From positions 1 through 39,589 of the forward strand of contig JAZLCO010000019.1 of the NCBI GenBank assembly GCA_045614225.1: 39,589 nucleotides of DNA, in the 5' to 3' direction. Shown piece by piece: positions 1 through 7,705 of this stretch. The stretch is from UBA9715 sp045614225. GTDB lineage: Bacteria; Actinomycetota; Coriobacteriia; Coriobacteriales; Eggerthellaceae. The notes under the pieces are model-generated. The model was not told the DNA's origin. It was given only the letters and a program-made list of their open reading frames with translations, and ran no database searches. Made by a program: the position numbers and the translations under genes. How positions within the stretch are numbered: position 1 is the stretch's first letter; every line of letters starts with the position of its first letter.

Positions 1-256
1 CGAGGTGACAATTGTTACCGATAAAAATCACCCCTCTTGAACTGGGCTAATGGAAGTGCTCTATTTTTCGGGGTGCGGTTTTTGACCTCAAATCCTCAGA
101 TATCCTTGATTTTTTGGCATTTTTACTTGAAAACCGTGCAAAGGTCTTTGAATCACGTTGAATAAGACCTGTCGAGCTTGATTGAGATATCATGACGCAT
201 GGACGCCAAGGATCTATGCGTGGACCAACGAACGTTAGCCAAATGAAGGAGACACG
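1..256. other. AT-rich non-coding start of the window
   Basis: No convincing gene is seen. The stretch is clearly richer in A+T than the rest of the window and has several T-runs. A short inverted repeat, ACGCAT/ATGCGT, spans about 197-224, just before the ribosome site of the NUDIX gene. It probably carries the end of an off-window unit and the promoter of the NUDIX gene, but no clean -35/-10 pair could be assigned. Confidence 0.4.
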
Positions 257-865
257 GTGAGCCAGGCGACGAGACAAGAATCCGCTGCTACCGCGCAGCT
301 TCGTGACGCCATCGTCGCTTTCGAGCCGTTCAACGAGCAGGAAGCAGCTGATAAGCAGGTCATCTTACAAGCGCTCGACAACAATCCCAATTGTTTCGAG
401 CGCAGCGCGCAAGCTCATATGGCGTGTTCGATCTGGGTTGTCGATCCGACTATGTCGCAGACATTGCTCGTGTACCACAACATCTACGACTCATGGAGCT
501 GGATTGGCGGACACGCCGATGGTGAACGCGACCTCGAAGCAGTTGCTCTTCGCGAACTGCAAGAAGAGACGGGTGTTGAAAACGCCCGCATCGTGCCGGT
601 CAGCCCAGGCAACATCTACTCGCTCGAAGTGCTGACTGTCGATGGTCATGAAAAGCATGGTGCGTACGTGAGCTCGCACCTGCATCTCAACATCACCTAT
701 CTAGCGATTGCCGATCCCAGCGAACATACCCGCATCAAGCCTGACGAGAACAGCGGCGTACGCTGGGTGCCCATCGAAGATGCCATTCGCTTGTCCACCG
801 AACCATGGATTCGAGAGCGGATCTACCGCAAACTCATCGACAAGCTCGACCACGTGAAACTGTGA
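257..865 (+). CDS. NUDIX hydrolase
   Basis: A 202-residue protein of the NUDIX superfamily, which hydrolyses nucleoside diphosphates linked to another moiety using a metal held by the Nudix helix. The box lies at about residues 84-107 (GGHADGE, then LRELQEETGV), with the metal-binding R99-E100-x2-E103-E104 intact. The glutamate usually found just before the helix is shifted by one residue (GER instead of G-x-E). The start is GTG, chosen because AAGGAG lies 6 bases upstream (245-250). The substrate cannot be read from sequence. It converges on the YdjM-like gene, with only 10 bases between the stop codons. Confidence 0.88.
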   Translation: MSQATRQESAATAQLRDAIVAFEPFNEQEAADKQVILQALDNNPNCFERSAQAHMACSIWVVDPTMSQTLLVYHNIYDSWSWIGGHADGERDLEAVALRELQEETGVENARIVPVSPGNIYSLEVLTVDGHEKHGAYVSSHLHLNITYLAIADPSEHTRIKPDENSGVRWVPIEDAIRLSTEPWIRERIYRKLIDKLDHVKL

Positions 866-875
866 CCGGCTGCTG

Positions 876-1499
876 TTAGAGCGCACCGATTGAAACGCCA
901 AAAAGCGGCGCAAGACGATAAGCCAGCAGCAACGCTGCAACAGCGATGCCGAGCACCAACACAACCGTGTTTGCAACGCCTTTTGCGCGGCAAAGACCCA
1001 AGCTCGCATTGGCCTTGAATGGCCAGAACAGCTGGATGCCTTGTTTGTTGGTGATATCGAGCACCAGATGAGACGCATACCCGATCACGAAATACGGCAG
1101 CAAGGGCTCGCAGATCAAATAGAACGAACCGCAAAACGCCGCCATCCCCACGAGCGAATGGGTGAACGACCGATGGTCGGTATGTCCGCCCACAAACGTG
1201 AGCGCAGCAAACAAGACAATGCCTACGATCAACCAAACGCCGAGACTTCCCACGAGGTAATCGCAAACGCCAGCACCATACCAATAGTCGATCGCAAGAG
1301 ACACCACCGAAACTGCTATGACGACGATGCGGCCTATGAGCGCATCTTTGTGCGCTCTGCTCGGCGTGATGTCGCAGTCTGCGATGATGCCGCCGATGCT
1401 ACCGCCTATCATCGCCGCCACGCACGACTCGGCTGACCCCGTCTGGGCAATCACAAGCGCCGACGCAACGCCAACGGCTATGTGGGTCTTGCTCATCAT
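876..1499 (-). CDS. YdjM/DUF457-type membrane-bound metal-dependent hydrolase
   Basis: A 207-residue integral membrane protein resembling the YdjM (LexA-regulated, membrane-bound hydrolase) family. It has several hydrophobic segments, a histidine close to the N-terminus (SKTHIAVG), a central HTDHRSFTHS motif and a later HLVLD motif; these His/Asp residues are the presumed metal ligands. It is the last gene of a minus-strand run (esterase, GyrI-like, this gene), starting 25 bases after the GyrI-like stop, so the three are probably co-transcribed. Two consecutive ATG codons (1499 and 1496) are possible starts and neither has a strong Shine-Dalgarno sequence. The biochemical role of the family is not firmly known. 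Confidence 0.8.
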   Translation of the reverse strand: MMSKTHIAVGVASALVIAQTGSAESCVAAMIGGSIGGIIADCDITPSRAHKDALIGRIVVIAVSVVSLAIDYWYGAGVCDYLVGSLGVWLIVGIVLFAALTFVGGHTDHRSFTHSLVGMAAFCGSFYLICEPLLPYFVIGYASHLVLDITNKQGIQLFWPFKANASLGLCRAKGVANTVVLVLGIAVAALLLAYRLAPLFGVSIGAL

Positions 1500-1524
1500 A
1501 GTGTTTTATCTTGCACGGCTCGTG

Positions 1525-2157
1525 CTACGCCACCTTGATTGGATGACGAATGACGGTTTTAAGCTTCTCAGGCGCAGTCCGCCGCGCATCGCTCAGATAA
1601 ATCTCGTGATGATGACGCGTGTCAGTGATATCGAGGGCATAGCCTTGGGCTTCCATGTACTCGTGCATCAGCTGAACGGTAGCCGGCTCGTCGTCATAGG
1701 GGCCGATGTGCATGCATTGCACGCAAAGACCCTCATCAACCCTCAGGAATTCAACCTTCGAGAAATCGGTCTTCTTCTTGCGCGAAGCCTCTTCAACTGC
1801 CCACGCGAAATCAGCCTCATCAACAAAATCGGGCAACCGAATGACCGAGATCCACTCGAAGAGCTCTTTGTGCGCGTAGTCGACGCCCTCGACGCCCTCC
1901 TGCCACCAAAAACCCTCGAGCGGCGGCACCACGTAATCAAAATAGCCTTCGATACGATGGTCGCCCTTTTTAGACATCTTGATAGTGAACGCAACACCGT
2001 AGAGCAGGCTCAATGCTTGTGCGTATTCGCCATCTTCTTCGTTCGGATCGCCCTTGCTGCGCACTGCCACATAATTCATGGGCGGCACCATAACGATACC
2101 TGGCCTCGTCGGCGGCAAGTAGAATTCCTTGTATTCCTTTTTGTAGTCGAACGCCAT
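1525..2157 (-). CDS. GyrI-like small-molecule-binding domain protein
   Basis: A 210-residue protein with the features of stand-alone GyrI-like (SOUL/SHS2-fold) proteins: the N-terminal PPTRPGIVMVPPMNYVAV strand region and a C-terminal YDDEPATVQLMHEYMEAQGY helix that in this family frames a hydrophobic ligand pocket. No DNA-binding domain is attached, so it is more likely a ligand-binding or hydrolytic protein than a regulator. The start is the internal ATG at 2157 (MAFDYKK); an upstream extension reads through the intergenic gap and looks non-native. It lies 48 bases after the esterase stop in the same presumed operon. Confidence 0.82.
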   Translation of the reverse strand: MAFDYKKEYKEFYLPPTRPGIVMVPPMNYVAVRSKGDPNEEDGEYAQALSLLYGVAFTIKMSKKGDHRIEGYFDYVVPPLEGFWWQEGVEGVDYAHKELFEWISVIRLPDFVDEADFAWAVEEASRKKKTDFSKVEFLRVDEGLCVQCMHIGPYDDEPATVQLMHEYMEAQGYALDITDTRHHHEIYLSDARRTAPEKLKTVIRHPIKVA

Positions 2158-2205
2158 AACGCACCTACACTTAACGAAAGACGTACAACCTTGAAGGGTT
2201 CTCAA

Positions 2206-3051
2206 TCATCGCCCGATGATGCGCTCATAAGCTGCGCAGAGACGTCGCTTGGCCTCCTTGGCTTCAAAAGTCCAGAAACGGAACATGTCGAACGCATGCG
2301 TATCGCCATGAAAGACATCGACATGCGCGTCGACGCCAGCATCTTGCAGATTGCGCACATAGTCAAGCGTCTCGATGAAGAACGGCTCGCCATCGAGCAC
2401 GAAGGTGTAACACGGTGGGAGCCCGCTGAAATCGGTTTCGCGTGCTGGCGAGGCGTACTTCGGTACGCTGGCCGTCGCCCCTTCGCTTCCAGCTTCGGGA
2501 AGCCCATCCAGATAAAGCGACCAGCCCCAATGATTTCGCTCTGTGTTCCAAATCTTGCCATGGTTGTCACGCGATGAGAGCGTGTCCTCGCAGTCGAGCA
2601 TCGGGTACAGCGGAATTTGCATTGCCACATTGACATCGCCCATGTCGCGCGCGAGCAAGCACGTTGCCGCCGCCAGCCCACCGCCAGCGCTTTCGCCCGC
2701 GACCACGATGCGATTGCGATCAATACCGAGTTCGTCGGCATGCAGATGCATGTAAAGCAATGCTGCATAGCAATCCTCGAGCGCAGCTGGATAGGGCGCG
2801 CGCAGCGCGATACGGTACTCAGGCGACACGACAACCGCACCGAATTCTTCTGCGAGCAGCTTTCCGCATGACACGTGCACCATCGCCGCCATGCCTACCG
2901 CATAGCCTCCTCCGTGAATCCACAGGATGCCTGGCCGCTTCGCTTGCTCAGTTGCAGGCTCGCCCTTTTGGCCCGATTGGTCGCCTGGACGCAGTACGAT
3001 GAGCTTCAGCTTGCCTGATGGCGTATCTATGCGCAACTTTTCGCTTTTCAT
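2206..3051 (-). CDS. Alpha/beta hydrolase, HSL-type esterase/lipase
   Basis: A 281-residue serine hydrolase of the hormone-sensitive-lipase-like group. It shows the oxyanion-hole motif HGGG at 46-49, the nucleophile elbow GESAGG with Ser121, and a C-terminal GDTHAFD with His252. The acid position, normally Asp of a DPLRDE-type motif, appears to be Glu222 (EPFFIE). It should cleave carboxylic esters in the cytoplasm, as there is no signal peptide. AGGAGAGG precedes the ATG by a few bases. It is the first gene of the run with the GyrI-like and YdjM-like proteins. Confidence 0.9.
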   Translation of the reverse strand: MKSEKLRIDTPSGKLKLIVLRPGDQSGQKGEPATEQAKRPGILWIHGGGYAVGMAAMVHVSCGKLLAEEFGAVVVSPEYRIALRAPYPAALEDCYAALLYMHLHADELGIDRNRIVVAGESAGGGLAAATCLLARDMGDVNVAMQIPLYPMLDCEDTLSSRDNHGKIWNTERNHWGWSLYLDGLPEAGSEGATASVPKYASPARETDFSGLPPCYTFVLDGEPFFIETLDYVRNLQDAGVDAHVDVFHGDTHAFDMFRFWTFEAKEAKRRLCAAYERIIGR

Positions 3052-3164
3052 TCGCCTCTCCTATGCCAATTCACAAATCATTACTAATTCTAGCAACATT
3101 CATCTGCACACAATCACACAACACCGATGATGCTCAAACCACCCCGTCCTGCAGCGCAATAAAC

Positions 3165-3497
3165 CTAAACGCCTTTGCGTTTGCCCTTCATTTTCTTACG
3201 CAGATACTCAGCCGTCATCAATGGGTGGTGATATGCCATCCGCGGAGCGGAATAGCGCATGATCTCCTTGATACGCTGCTGCGCCTCGCCGCGCTGGCAA
3301 TGGACGTCACAATCCTGACAGTTTCCTTCATGATCGTACGGACATACGACCGTGCGATCGAGCGTATGGTTTATCGCCTCGCGACAAGAGGGACACAACC
3401 CAGCTGCATCTTTTACCGCATCTGCATGATGAGCCTTGCAGTAGATAAACCCAATGGCCTCAAGCGTGCGACGGTCTTTTTCCAGCGAACTCTTCAT
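3165..3497 (-). CDS. YgbA-type (nitrous-oxide-stimulated promoter family) protein
   Basis: A 110-residue, cysteine- and histidine-rich cytoplasmic protein. Its order of motifs (YCKAHHAD, LCPSCREAINHTLDR, VCPYDHEG, NCQDCDVHCQR, then MRYSAPRMAYHHPLMTAEYLRKK) matches the YgbA_NO family. In enterobacteria ygbA belongs to the nitric-oxide (NsrR) response; its molecular role is not settled. The cysteines suggest metal or redox function. The coding strand points away from the tRNA-Ala gene. A weak GGAAAAG precedes the start codon. Confidence 0.82.
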   Translation of the reverse strand: MKSSLEKDRRTLEAIGFIYCKAHHADAVKDAAGLCPSCREAINHTLDRTVVCPYDHEGNCQDCDVHCQRGEAQQRIKEIMRYSAPRMAYHHPLMTAEYLRKKMKGKRKGV

Positions 3498-3640
3498 CTG
3501 TCTTTTCCAAGCCGATTCATTTGCGTCATTGTAACAAGCACGTGCGTGAACCAGACAGCGAATTAGCTGTCAGGCGGATTGATATCAGCAGTCCGACGGC
3601 TTGATTTGTGAAGAGAGTTTCACATGAGCGAAATTGCTCC

Positions 3641-3668
3641 TTGACCGCTTTTTCCGTTCTGCTAACAT
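3641..3668 (+). promoter_or_regulatory. Promoter of tRNA-Ala
   Basis: TTGACC (3641-3646), a 16-base spacer and TAACAT (3663-3668) lie just before the tRNA gene, giving an expected transcript start about 8-10 bases ahead of the mature 5' end. Confidence 0.6.
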
Positions 3669-3684
3669 AGTCAACGCACTTTTC

Positions 3685-3760
3685 GGGGCATTAGCTCAGC
3701 TGGGAGAGCGCATGGCTGGCAGCCATGAGGTCAGGGGTTCGATCCCCCTATGCTCCACCA
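3685..3760 (+). tRNA. tRNA-Ala (anticodon GGC)
   Basis: A complete 76-base cloverleaf: 7-bp acceptor stem with the G3:U70 wobble that marks alanine tRNAs, D arm GCTC/GAGC, anticodon stem CATGG/CCATG with loop CTGGCAG giving anticodon GGC, T arm AGGGG/CCCCT, A73 and an encoded CCA. The part from the anticodon loop (3716) to the CCA is duplicated exactly at 8318-8362, which marks this gene as an integration site. Confidence 0.97.
3716..3760. repeat. attL-like direct repeat (tRNA-Ala 3' part)
   Basis: This 45-bp stretch recurs without mismatch at 8318-8362. Identity begins inside the anticodon loop and ends exactly at the CCA, with different sequence on both sides. Elements with tyrosine integrases typically use tRNA 3' halves and rebuild the gene on one side, which fits this copy being the restored one. 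Confidence 0.85.
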
Positions 3761-3770
3761 CTAAAACCGC

Positions 3771-3800
3771 AGGTCAGACGCTTGTCTGGCCTGTTTTTTT
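3771..3800 (+). terminator. Intrinsic terminator after tRNA-Ala
   Basis: A 9-bp stem (AGGTCAGAC with GTCTGGCCT, one G-U pair), a GCTT loop, and a run of seven T. Confidence 0.85.
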
Positions 3801-3847
3801 GTCAGTCAAATGTCAGTCAGCGTTGGTTGACTGACATTTTACTGACA
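3800..3847. repeat. Long inverted repeat, integrase-arm-like
   Basis: Two 20-base arms (3800-3819 and 3828-3847) are inverted copies with one mismatch and an 8-base centre. Each arm holds TGTCAGT/ACTGACA-type units, so the motif occurs four times in 48 bp. Placed 40 bp inside the tRNA-side repeat, it resembles arm-type binding sites of tyrosine integrases; that function is inferred. Confidence 0.6.
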
Positions 3848-4085
3848 GGCGGGAAAACTTTCCAGCGAAAAATCGCCCGAAAAAGGGACTTGCTTTCGCT
3901 GTGGCGAATGTGGAAAACCTTGCTTTCGCTAGAGCGAATTGTTGCTACCGCTAGAGCGCAACCTATGCTGTCGCCACGGCGACAGCATCCAGGGGGTTGC
4001 TGTCGCCACAGCGAAACGTAATATCTTTATTAATCTTCTTTAAAACTAAGCAAATCTGTCAATGTACCTAGACGGAAATCCTAGG
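3848..4085. other. Non-coding part of the island with a palindrome array
   Basis: Of the 325 bases between the tRNA and the regulator gene, this part has no credible reading frame. It holds the five-palindrome array (3890-4015), then an AT-rich tail with a weak ACCTAG/CTAGGT hairpin (about 4067-4084) next to the regulator stop codon. Confidence 0.6.
3890..4015. repeat. Array of five short palindromic repeats
   Basis: Five related units start at 3890, 3920, 3942, 3965 and 3997. Each has the form (T/A)TGCT, then NNCGCY, then a near-complement ending GCGA or GCGC. Unit 2 has perfect 6-bp arms (TTCGCT/AGCGAA); unit 4 has perfect 11-bp arms around a 2-base centre (3965-3988); the others are imperfect. 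Spacing is 22-32 bp. No coding role is visible. Confidence 0.75.
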
Positions 4086-4970
4086 TTAAGATGACAGCCT
4101 GCGCTCTCTTTCGCTGTTAACGCAAATACGGCTGATTTCGATATAGGCTTCGCGAATTTTGGGATCGTCGCCGCCGCCGATGGTCATCAACGTGTCGTTG
4201 AAGGCATCTGTCACTCGTTCGCATAACGAGGATCCCGCTTGGGTTATGCACAGCAAGGTCGATCGAGGATCATCTTGTTCTTGCGCGTATTCGATCAGCC
4301 TTTGGGCATGCAGATGCCTTGATGCCGTTGAAATGTTCGGCAACTTTGCAAGCAACACGCTAGCAAGATCAGTTGCGCGCATTCCCTTGTCGTTCTCTTT
4401 TATCGCGAGCAACATCCGGTATTCCAGATTCGTTATGCTTTCTTTCCTGCAAAGCCTCGCAAGCTCCCGTTCAGCTCTTACGGCACCTTCCAAGCCCAGT
4501 CGAATGGCGTCGCCAATGTCTATGCCGTTGGCGAAAAGGGCCGTCTGCAAGGTTGACGAAGATTTAAGCCCAGCCGTAATCCATGAATGGGACAACAAGG
4601 TGACCTTGTCGAAAAGCGGTTTTGCTGGAAGCATCAGGTTCATCATCGCCATCGCCGCAGAAGAGCCGCCAGCTGCGAGCATCTTCGCGCCCTTTGCGGT
4701 AATGCGAAGATGCGCTGCGTAATCCGAAGTTTTTTGCACGGCGTTCAACTCGATGAGCTGCGCCACTGTTTTGCCCGCCTGGCTTCGGCTCAACGCAAGC
4801 TTTGTTGCGACGTCGGACGTGCTGGCCTTGCCCGCAAGGTCAGATATCAAACTGAGAGCGCGATACTGCGTGATATTGACGCCAGCGCTCTCGAGAACGG
4901 CGTCATTTGCGGCATTTACTGCCACGTTCCAATACGTTATGAGGCTCGAGGCAACCGGATAGTGCTCCAT
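4086..4970 (-). CDS. Transcriptional regulator with two MarR-type winged-helix domains
   Basis: A 294-residue protein in which two MarR-like winged helices lie in tandem, about residues 31-95 (ITQYRALSLISD ... STSDVATKLALSRSQAGKTVAQL) and 175-250 (ITNLEYRMLLAIKE ... MRATDLASVLLAKLPNISTASRHL). Usual MarR proteins are about 150 residues and act as dimers, so one chain here may mimic a dimer. It is divergent from the molybdopterin oxidoreductase and probably controls it, perhaps in response to an aromatic or other substrate. ATG 4970 is preferred (AAAGGCAG upstream); in-frame TTG codons at 4993 (after AGGGAGAG) and 5042 are alternatives. An AGCGCTCTG half-site lies just upstream, suggesting autoregulation. 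Confidence 0.82.
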   Translation of the reverse strand: MEHYPVASSLITYWNVAVNAANDAVLESAGVNITQYRALSLISDLAGKASTSDVATKLALSRSQAGKTVAQLIELNAVQKTSDYAAHLRITAKGAKMLAAGGSSAAMAMMNLMLPAKPLFDKVTLLSHSWITAGLKSSSTLQTALFANGIDIGDAIRLGLEGAVRAERELARLCRKESITNLEYRMLLAIKENDKGMRATDLASVLLAKLPNISTASRHLHAQRLIEYAQEQDDPRSTLLCITQAGSSLCERVTDAFNDTLMTIGGGDDPKIREAYIEISRICVNSERERRLSS

Positions 4971-5091
4971 AAGCGCTCTGCCTTTACCTTGCAACGATTC
5001 TCTCCCTAAACGAACTTTAACCCTCTGGGAATCCTGGAACAAGGCATATCGGATTGCTCGTTACATAACCATCAAACCATTGTCGACGAAC

Positions 5092-5103
5092 CAGAGCGCT
5101 CTG
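5092..5103. promoter_or_regulatory. Candidate operator palindrome 1
   Basis: CAGAGCGCTCTG is a perfect 12-bp palindrome in the divergent intergenic region. Its half AGCGCTCTG recurs at 4972-4980, immediately before the regulator start codon. The size and symmetry suit a MarR-type operator; binding is inferred. Confidence 0.45.
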
Positions 5104-5120
5104 TACTCTTCTGCTATCGA

Positions 5121-5132
5121 AGCTGCGCAGCT
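5121..5132. promoter_or_regulatory. Candidate operator palindrome 2
   Basis: AGCTGCGCAGCT is a second perfect 12-bp palindrome, centred 29 bp from the first (about three helical turns), between the regulator and the oxidoreductase gene. Confidence 0.4.
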
Positions 5133-5257
5133 ACGGACGAGTTATTGGTTCACGAGGGGGTGTGGCGGGCGCATTGCGCGTTCACCGCGTTTGGGCTGCG
5201 GTTTTCCATCGCCGTTGCCTGGGTAACCCTCCGATTTGTCGGGATTGGAGGAATGGC

Positions 5258-7705
5258 ATGACAAAGAATTTGAAGATGGTTTACACGGCCTGCCAGGGAT
5301 ACGGCTGCCACGAGCACTGCACCATCTCGACGTTCGTTGACGAAAACGGCGTCATCGACCATTGCGAACGCATGGTTCTGCCTGAGGAGATCCAGAACAA
5401 CGAAGATCCCTATTACATCGGGGCTCGTTCCTACATATGCCATAAGGGCGTCATCTCGGGCAAGATCCCGTATATGGACGAACGTCTGCGCTACCCGATG
5501 AAGCGGGTGGGCGAGCGCGGCGTGGGCCCCGAGGCCTTTGAGCGCATCAGCTGGGACGAGGCGCTTGACGAAATCGCCGAAAAACTCGTCGAGCTCAAGG
5601 AGACGTACGGCCCGGGCTCGGTCATGATCAACGACTTCCCCTGCGGATACGCCGGGATGCCCTTCCCGCTGGCGTACACGCTCGAACAGCGCTTCAAGTT
5701 TGCCAACGGGTTCTCTTCCCTCGAATGGGAGGGCATCGACATCTCCGTCATCAAGGGTCCCGCGATGTTCTTCGGAGACGATACCAAGTCAGTCTTCACG
5801 GACACGATGAATGTCAACTATGCTGATCACGTCATCATCTGGGGCGGAAACGCCATAGGCTACACCCGCGGATCGCACACCACCCATTCGCTCATCAAGC
5901 TCCAGAGCGAAGGTGTGAAGCTCGTCGACATCGGCATCCTCTTTGATGCCACTGCGGCTAAATGCGACGAGACCTATCTGGTGAAGCCGGCGAGCGATAC
6001 CGCCCTTGCGCTGTCGATGGCCAACTATCTCATCGAATCCGGGCGCGTCAACGAGGATTTCCTGCTCAGGAAGACGGTTGCCCCCTTCCTCGTGCGCGAG
6101 GACAACGGCAAGTTCCTGCGCGAGAGCGACGTCGTAGAAGGCGGCGACCCGGGCAACTACGTATTCTGGAACGTAGGGACAGCCGAGCCGGGATTCATGA
6201 CTCGTGGCGTCCATGACATGGGCGGCGCCGACGTCGACATCGTCGCGAACGTCACCGTGAACGGCATCGCCTGCAAGACCGCGTACCTCCTTTTGAAGGA
6301 GCAGCTCTCCACGTACACCTTCGATTACCAGGAAGCCATCACAGGCGTTCCCGCAGCGCAGGCCCAGCACATCATCGAGGAATACGCCGACCACGAGAAC
6401 GCCACCATCTGGGTGGGCGCCGGGTTGCGTTACAAGAACTCCACCGCTGCCGTGCGCGCGATTTCGCTCCTGGCGATGCTCACCGGTCATTACGAGAACA
6501 AGGCATGCGGCATGCTCATCGAGGGAACGCAGGACAATTTCCCCGTCATGACCAACGACATGCCCGTCATCTTCGGTTTGGGCCCGAAGATGCAGTTCTG
6601 CAAGCTTGCCCTTATGAAGGACATCATCGACAGTTTCGAGAACCCCGTTCCGGGACAGCAGGAGTACAAGGCACTCATCAACCTCTACTCCAACCCGGTT
6701 CACAACTGGCCTCCGCGCGAGCTGTGGGAGGAGCGGTTCTTCCCCAACATGGAACTCGTCGTGGTTTGCGAAATTCGCTGGACTGAGACCTGCGACTTCG
6801 CCGACTACGTGTTGCCTGACCTCACGACGTTCGAGCGCGAGTGCTTCTTCGTTCAGGGCGGTTACCTCATCCAGGGCGACCCCGCGATCGAGCCGGTCGG
6901 CGAGGCCCGCGATCTGGCGGAGGTCATCAACGAGCTCGCGGCGCGCATGGGCCTTGGCGAGGAATTCTCGTTGAGCGTTGAAGAATGGCAGCGCATGCGC
7001 CTTGAGTCGTCTGATCCGGCGATTGCGACCGTCGAGCCCAAGATTACGCTCGACCGCCTGCGTGAAGAGAAGCTCATCAAACTCAACGATGCCGGCCGCT
7101 GCTATCACCTGTTCAACGATGCCCCGATCAACTTGCCTTCCGGCAGGCTCGAGTTTTACAGCGAGACGGTGGCCGGCCTTCCCGGCGGCGCCCTCGCCGC
7201 GCCTCAGCCGGCGTTGATCGACGATGAAGAGCGGCGCGAGAAGTATCCGCTGCACCTGTTCATCGGGCGCTCTCGTTTCTTCATGCAGGGGCAGTTCCGC
7301 GAAATTCCCGAGCTTCGCAAGCTGTCTGGCGACGGACCGCGCATAGGCATGCGCAAGGAAGACGCCCTGGCTCGCGGCATTAACGAAGGTGACCTTGTCG
7401 AGGTGTTCAACGAACGCGGATGCGTAAAGGTTCCTTGCCACTTCTCGAACTTCATCCAACCTGGCATGGCCCACCTCTGGTACGCATATGGCGTTCAGGA
7501 TTACGACCTTTCTGGCCCGGCGACCATTCTCGGCGCCAACCAGAACATCGACGAGGCCATCGATCCCGTTGCTGCGACGTGGGGGCCGTTCTGGCGTGGC
7601 CTCAAGAACGCCTCAGGCATGCCGGAAGCACTCGGCATGTCAAGCGGCGAAATTGCCAACGAGACGATTTGGGACGTACTTTGCGATATCAGGAGGGCAG
7701 AATAA
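5258..7705 (+). CDS. Molybdopterin-dependent oxidoreductase, DMSO-reductase superfamily, catalytic subunit
   Basis: An 815-residue protein with the superfamily's domain order: N-terminal Fe-S region, molybdopterin domains (HVIIWGGNAIGYTRG at about 191-205; KPASDTALALSMANYLI; a YSNPVHN segment) and a C-terminal dinucleotide-binding domain. The N-terminal cysteines are C12-x4-C17-x3-C21 and C61, whereas the common spacing is C-x2-C-x3-C. At the usual molybdenum-ligand region (about 150-168, NGFSSLEWEGIDISVIKGP) there is no Cys or Sec, so the ligand is uncertain (Asp161 or Ser163 possible). There is no Tat signal, so it acts in the cytoplasm. GGAGG at 5247-5251 fixes the start. It is translationally coupled to the Fe-S subunit and divergent from the double-MarR gene. 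The make-up recalls pyrogallol transhydroxylase, acetylene hydratase or catechol dehydroxylase enzymes; the substrate is unknown. Confidence 0.9.
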   Translation: MTKNLKMVYTACQGYGCHEHCTISTFVDENGVIDHCERMVLPEEIQNNEDPYYIGARSYICHKGVISGKIPYMDERLRYPMKRVGERGVGPEAFERISWDEALDEIAEKLVELKETYGPGSVMINDFPCGYAGMPFPLAYTLEQRFKFANGFSSLEWEGIDISVIKGPAMFFGDDTKSVFTDTMNVNYADHVIIWGGNAIGYTRGSHTTHSLIKLQSEGVKLVDIGILFDATAAKCDETYLVKPASDTALALSMANYLIESGRVNEDFLLRKTVAPFLVREDNGKFLRESDVVEGGDPGNYVFWNVGTAEPGFMTRGVHDMGGADVDIVANVTVNGIACKTAYLLLKEQLSTYTFDYQEAITGVPAAQAQHIIEEYADHENATIWVGAGLRYKNSTAAVRAISLLAMLTGHYENKACGMLIEGTQDNFPVMTNDMPVIFGLGPKMQFCKLALMKDIIDSFENPVPGQQEYKALINLYSNPVHNWPPRELWEERFFPNMELVVVCEIRWTETCDFADYVLPDLTTFERECFFVQGGYLIQGDPAIEPVGEARDLAEVINELAARMGLGEEFSLSVEEWQRMRLESSDPAIATVEPKITLDRLREEKLIKLNDAGRCYHLFNDAPINLPSGRLEFYSETVAGLPGGALAAPQPALIDDEERREKYPLHLFIGRSRFFMQGQFREIPELRKLSGDGPRIGMRKEDALARGINEGDLVEVFNERGCVKVPCHFSNFIQPGMAHLWYAYGVQDYDLSGPATILGANQNIDEAIDPVAATWGPFWRGLKNASGMPEALGMSSGEIANETIWDVLCDIRRAE

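Noticed and set aside
3890..4015. The palindrome array as a possible CRISPR.
   Set aside because: The units are unequal, short and irregularly spaced; there are no uniform repeats with unique spacers and no cas genes.
5789..7474. A 561-codon open frame on the minus strand opposite the molybdopterin oxidoreductase.
   Set aside because: It is a shadow of the high-GC plus-strand gene; the plus-strand product has clear family motifs, the minus frame none.
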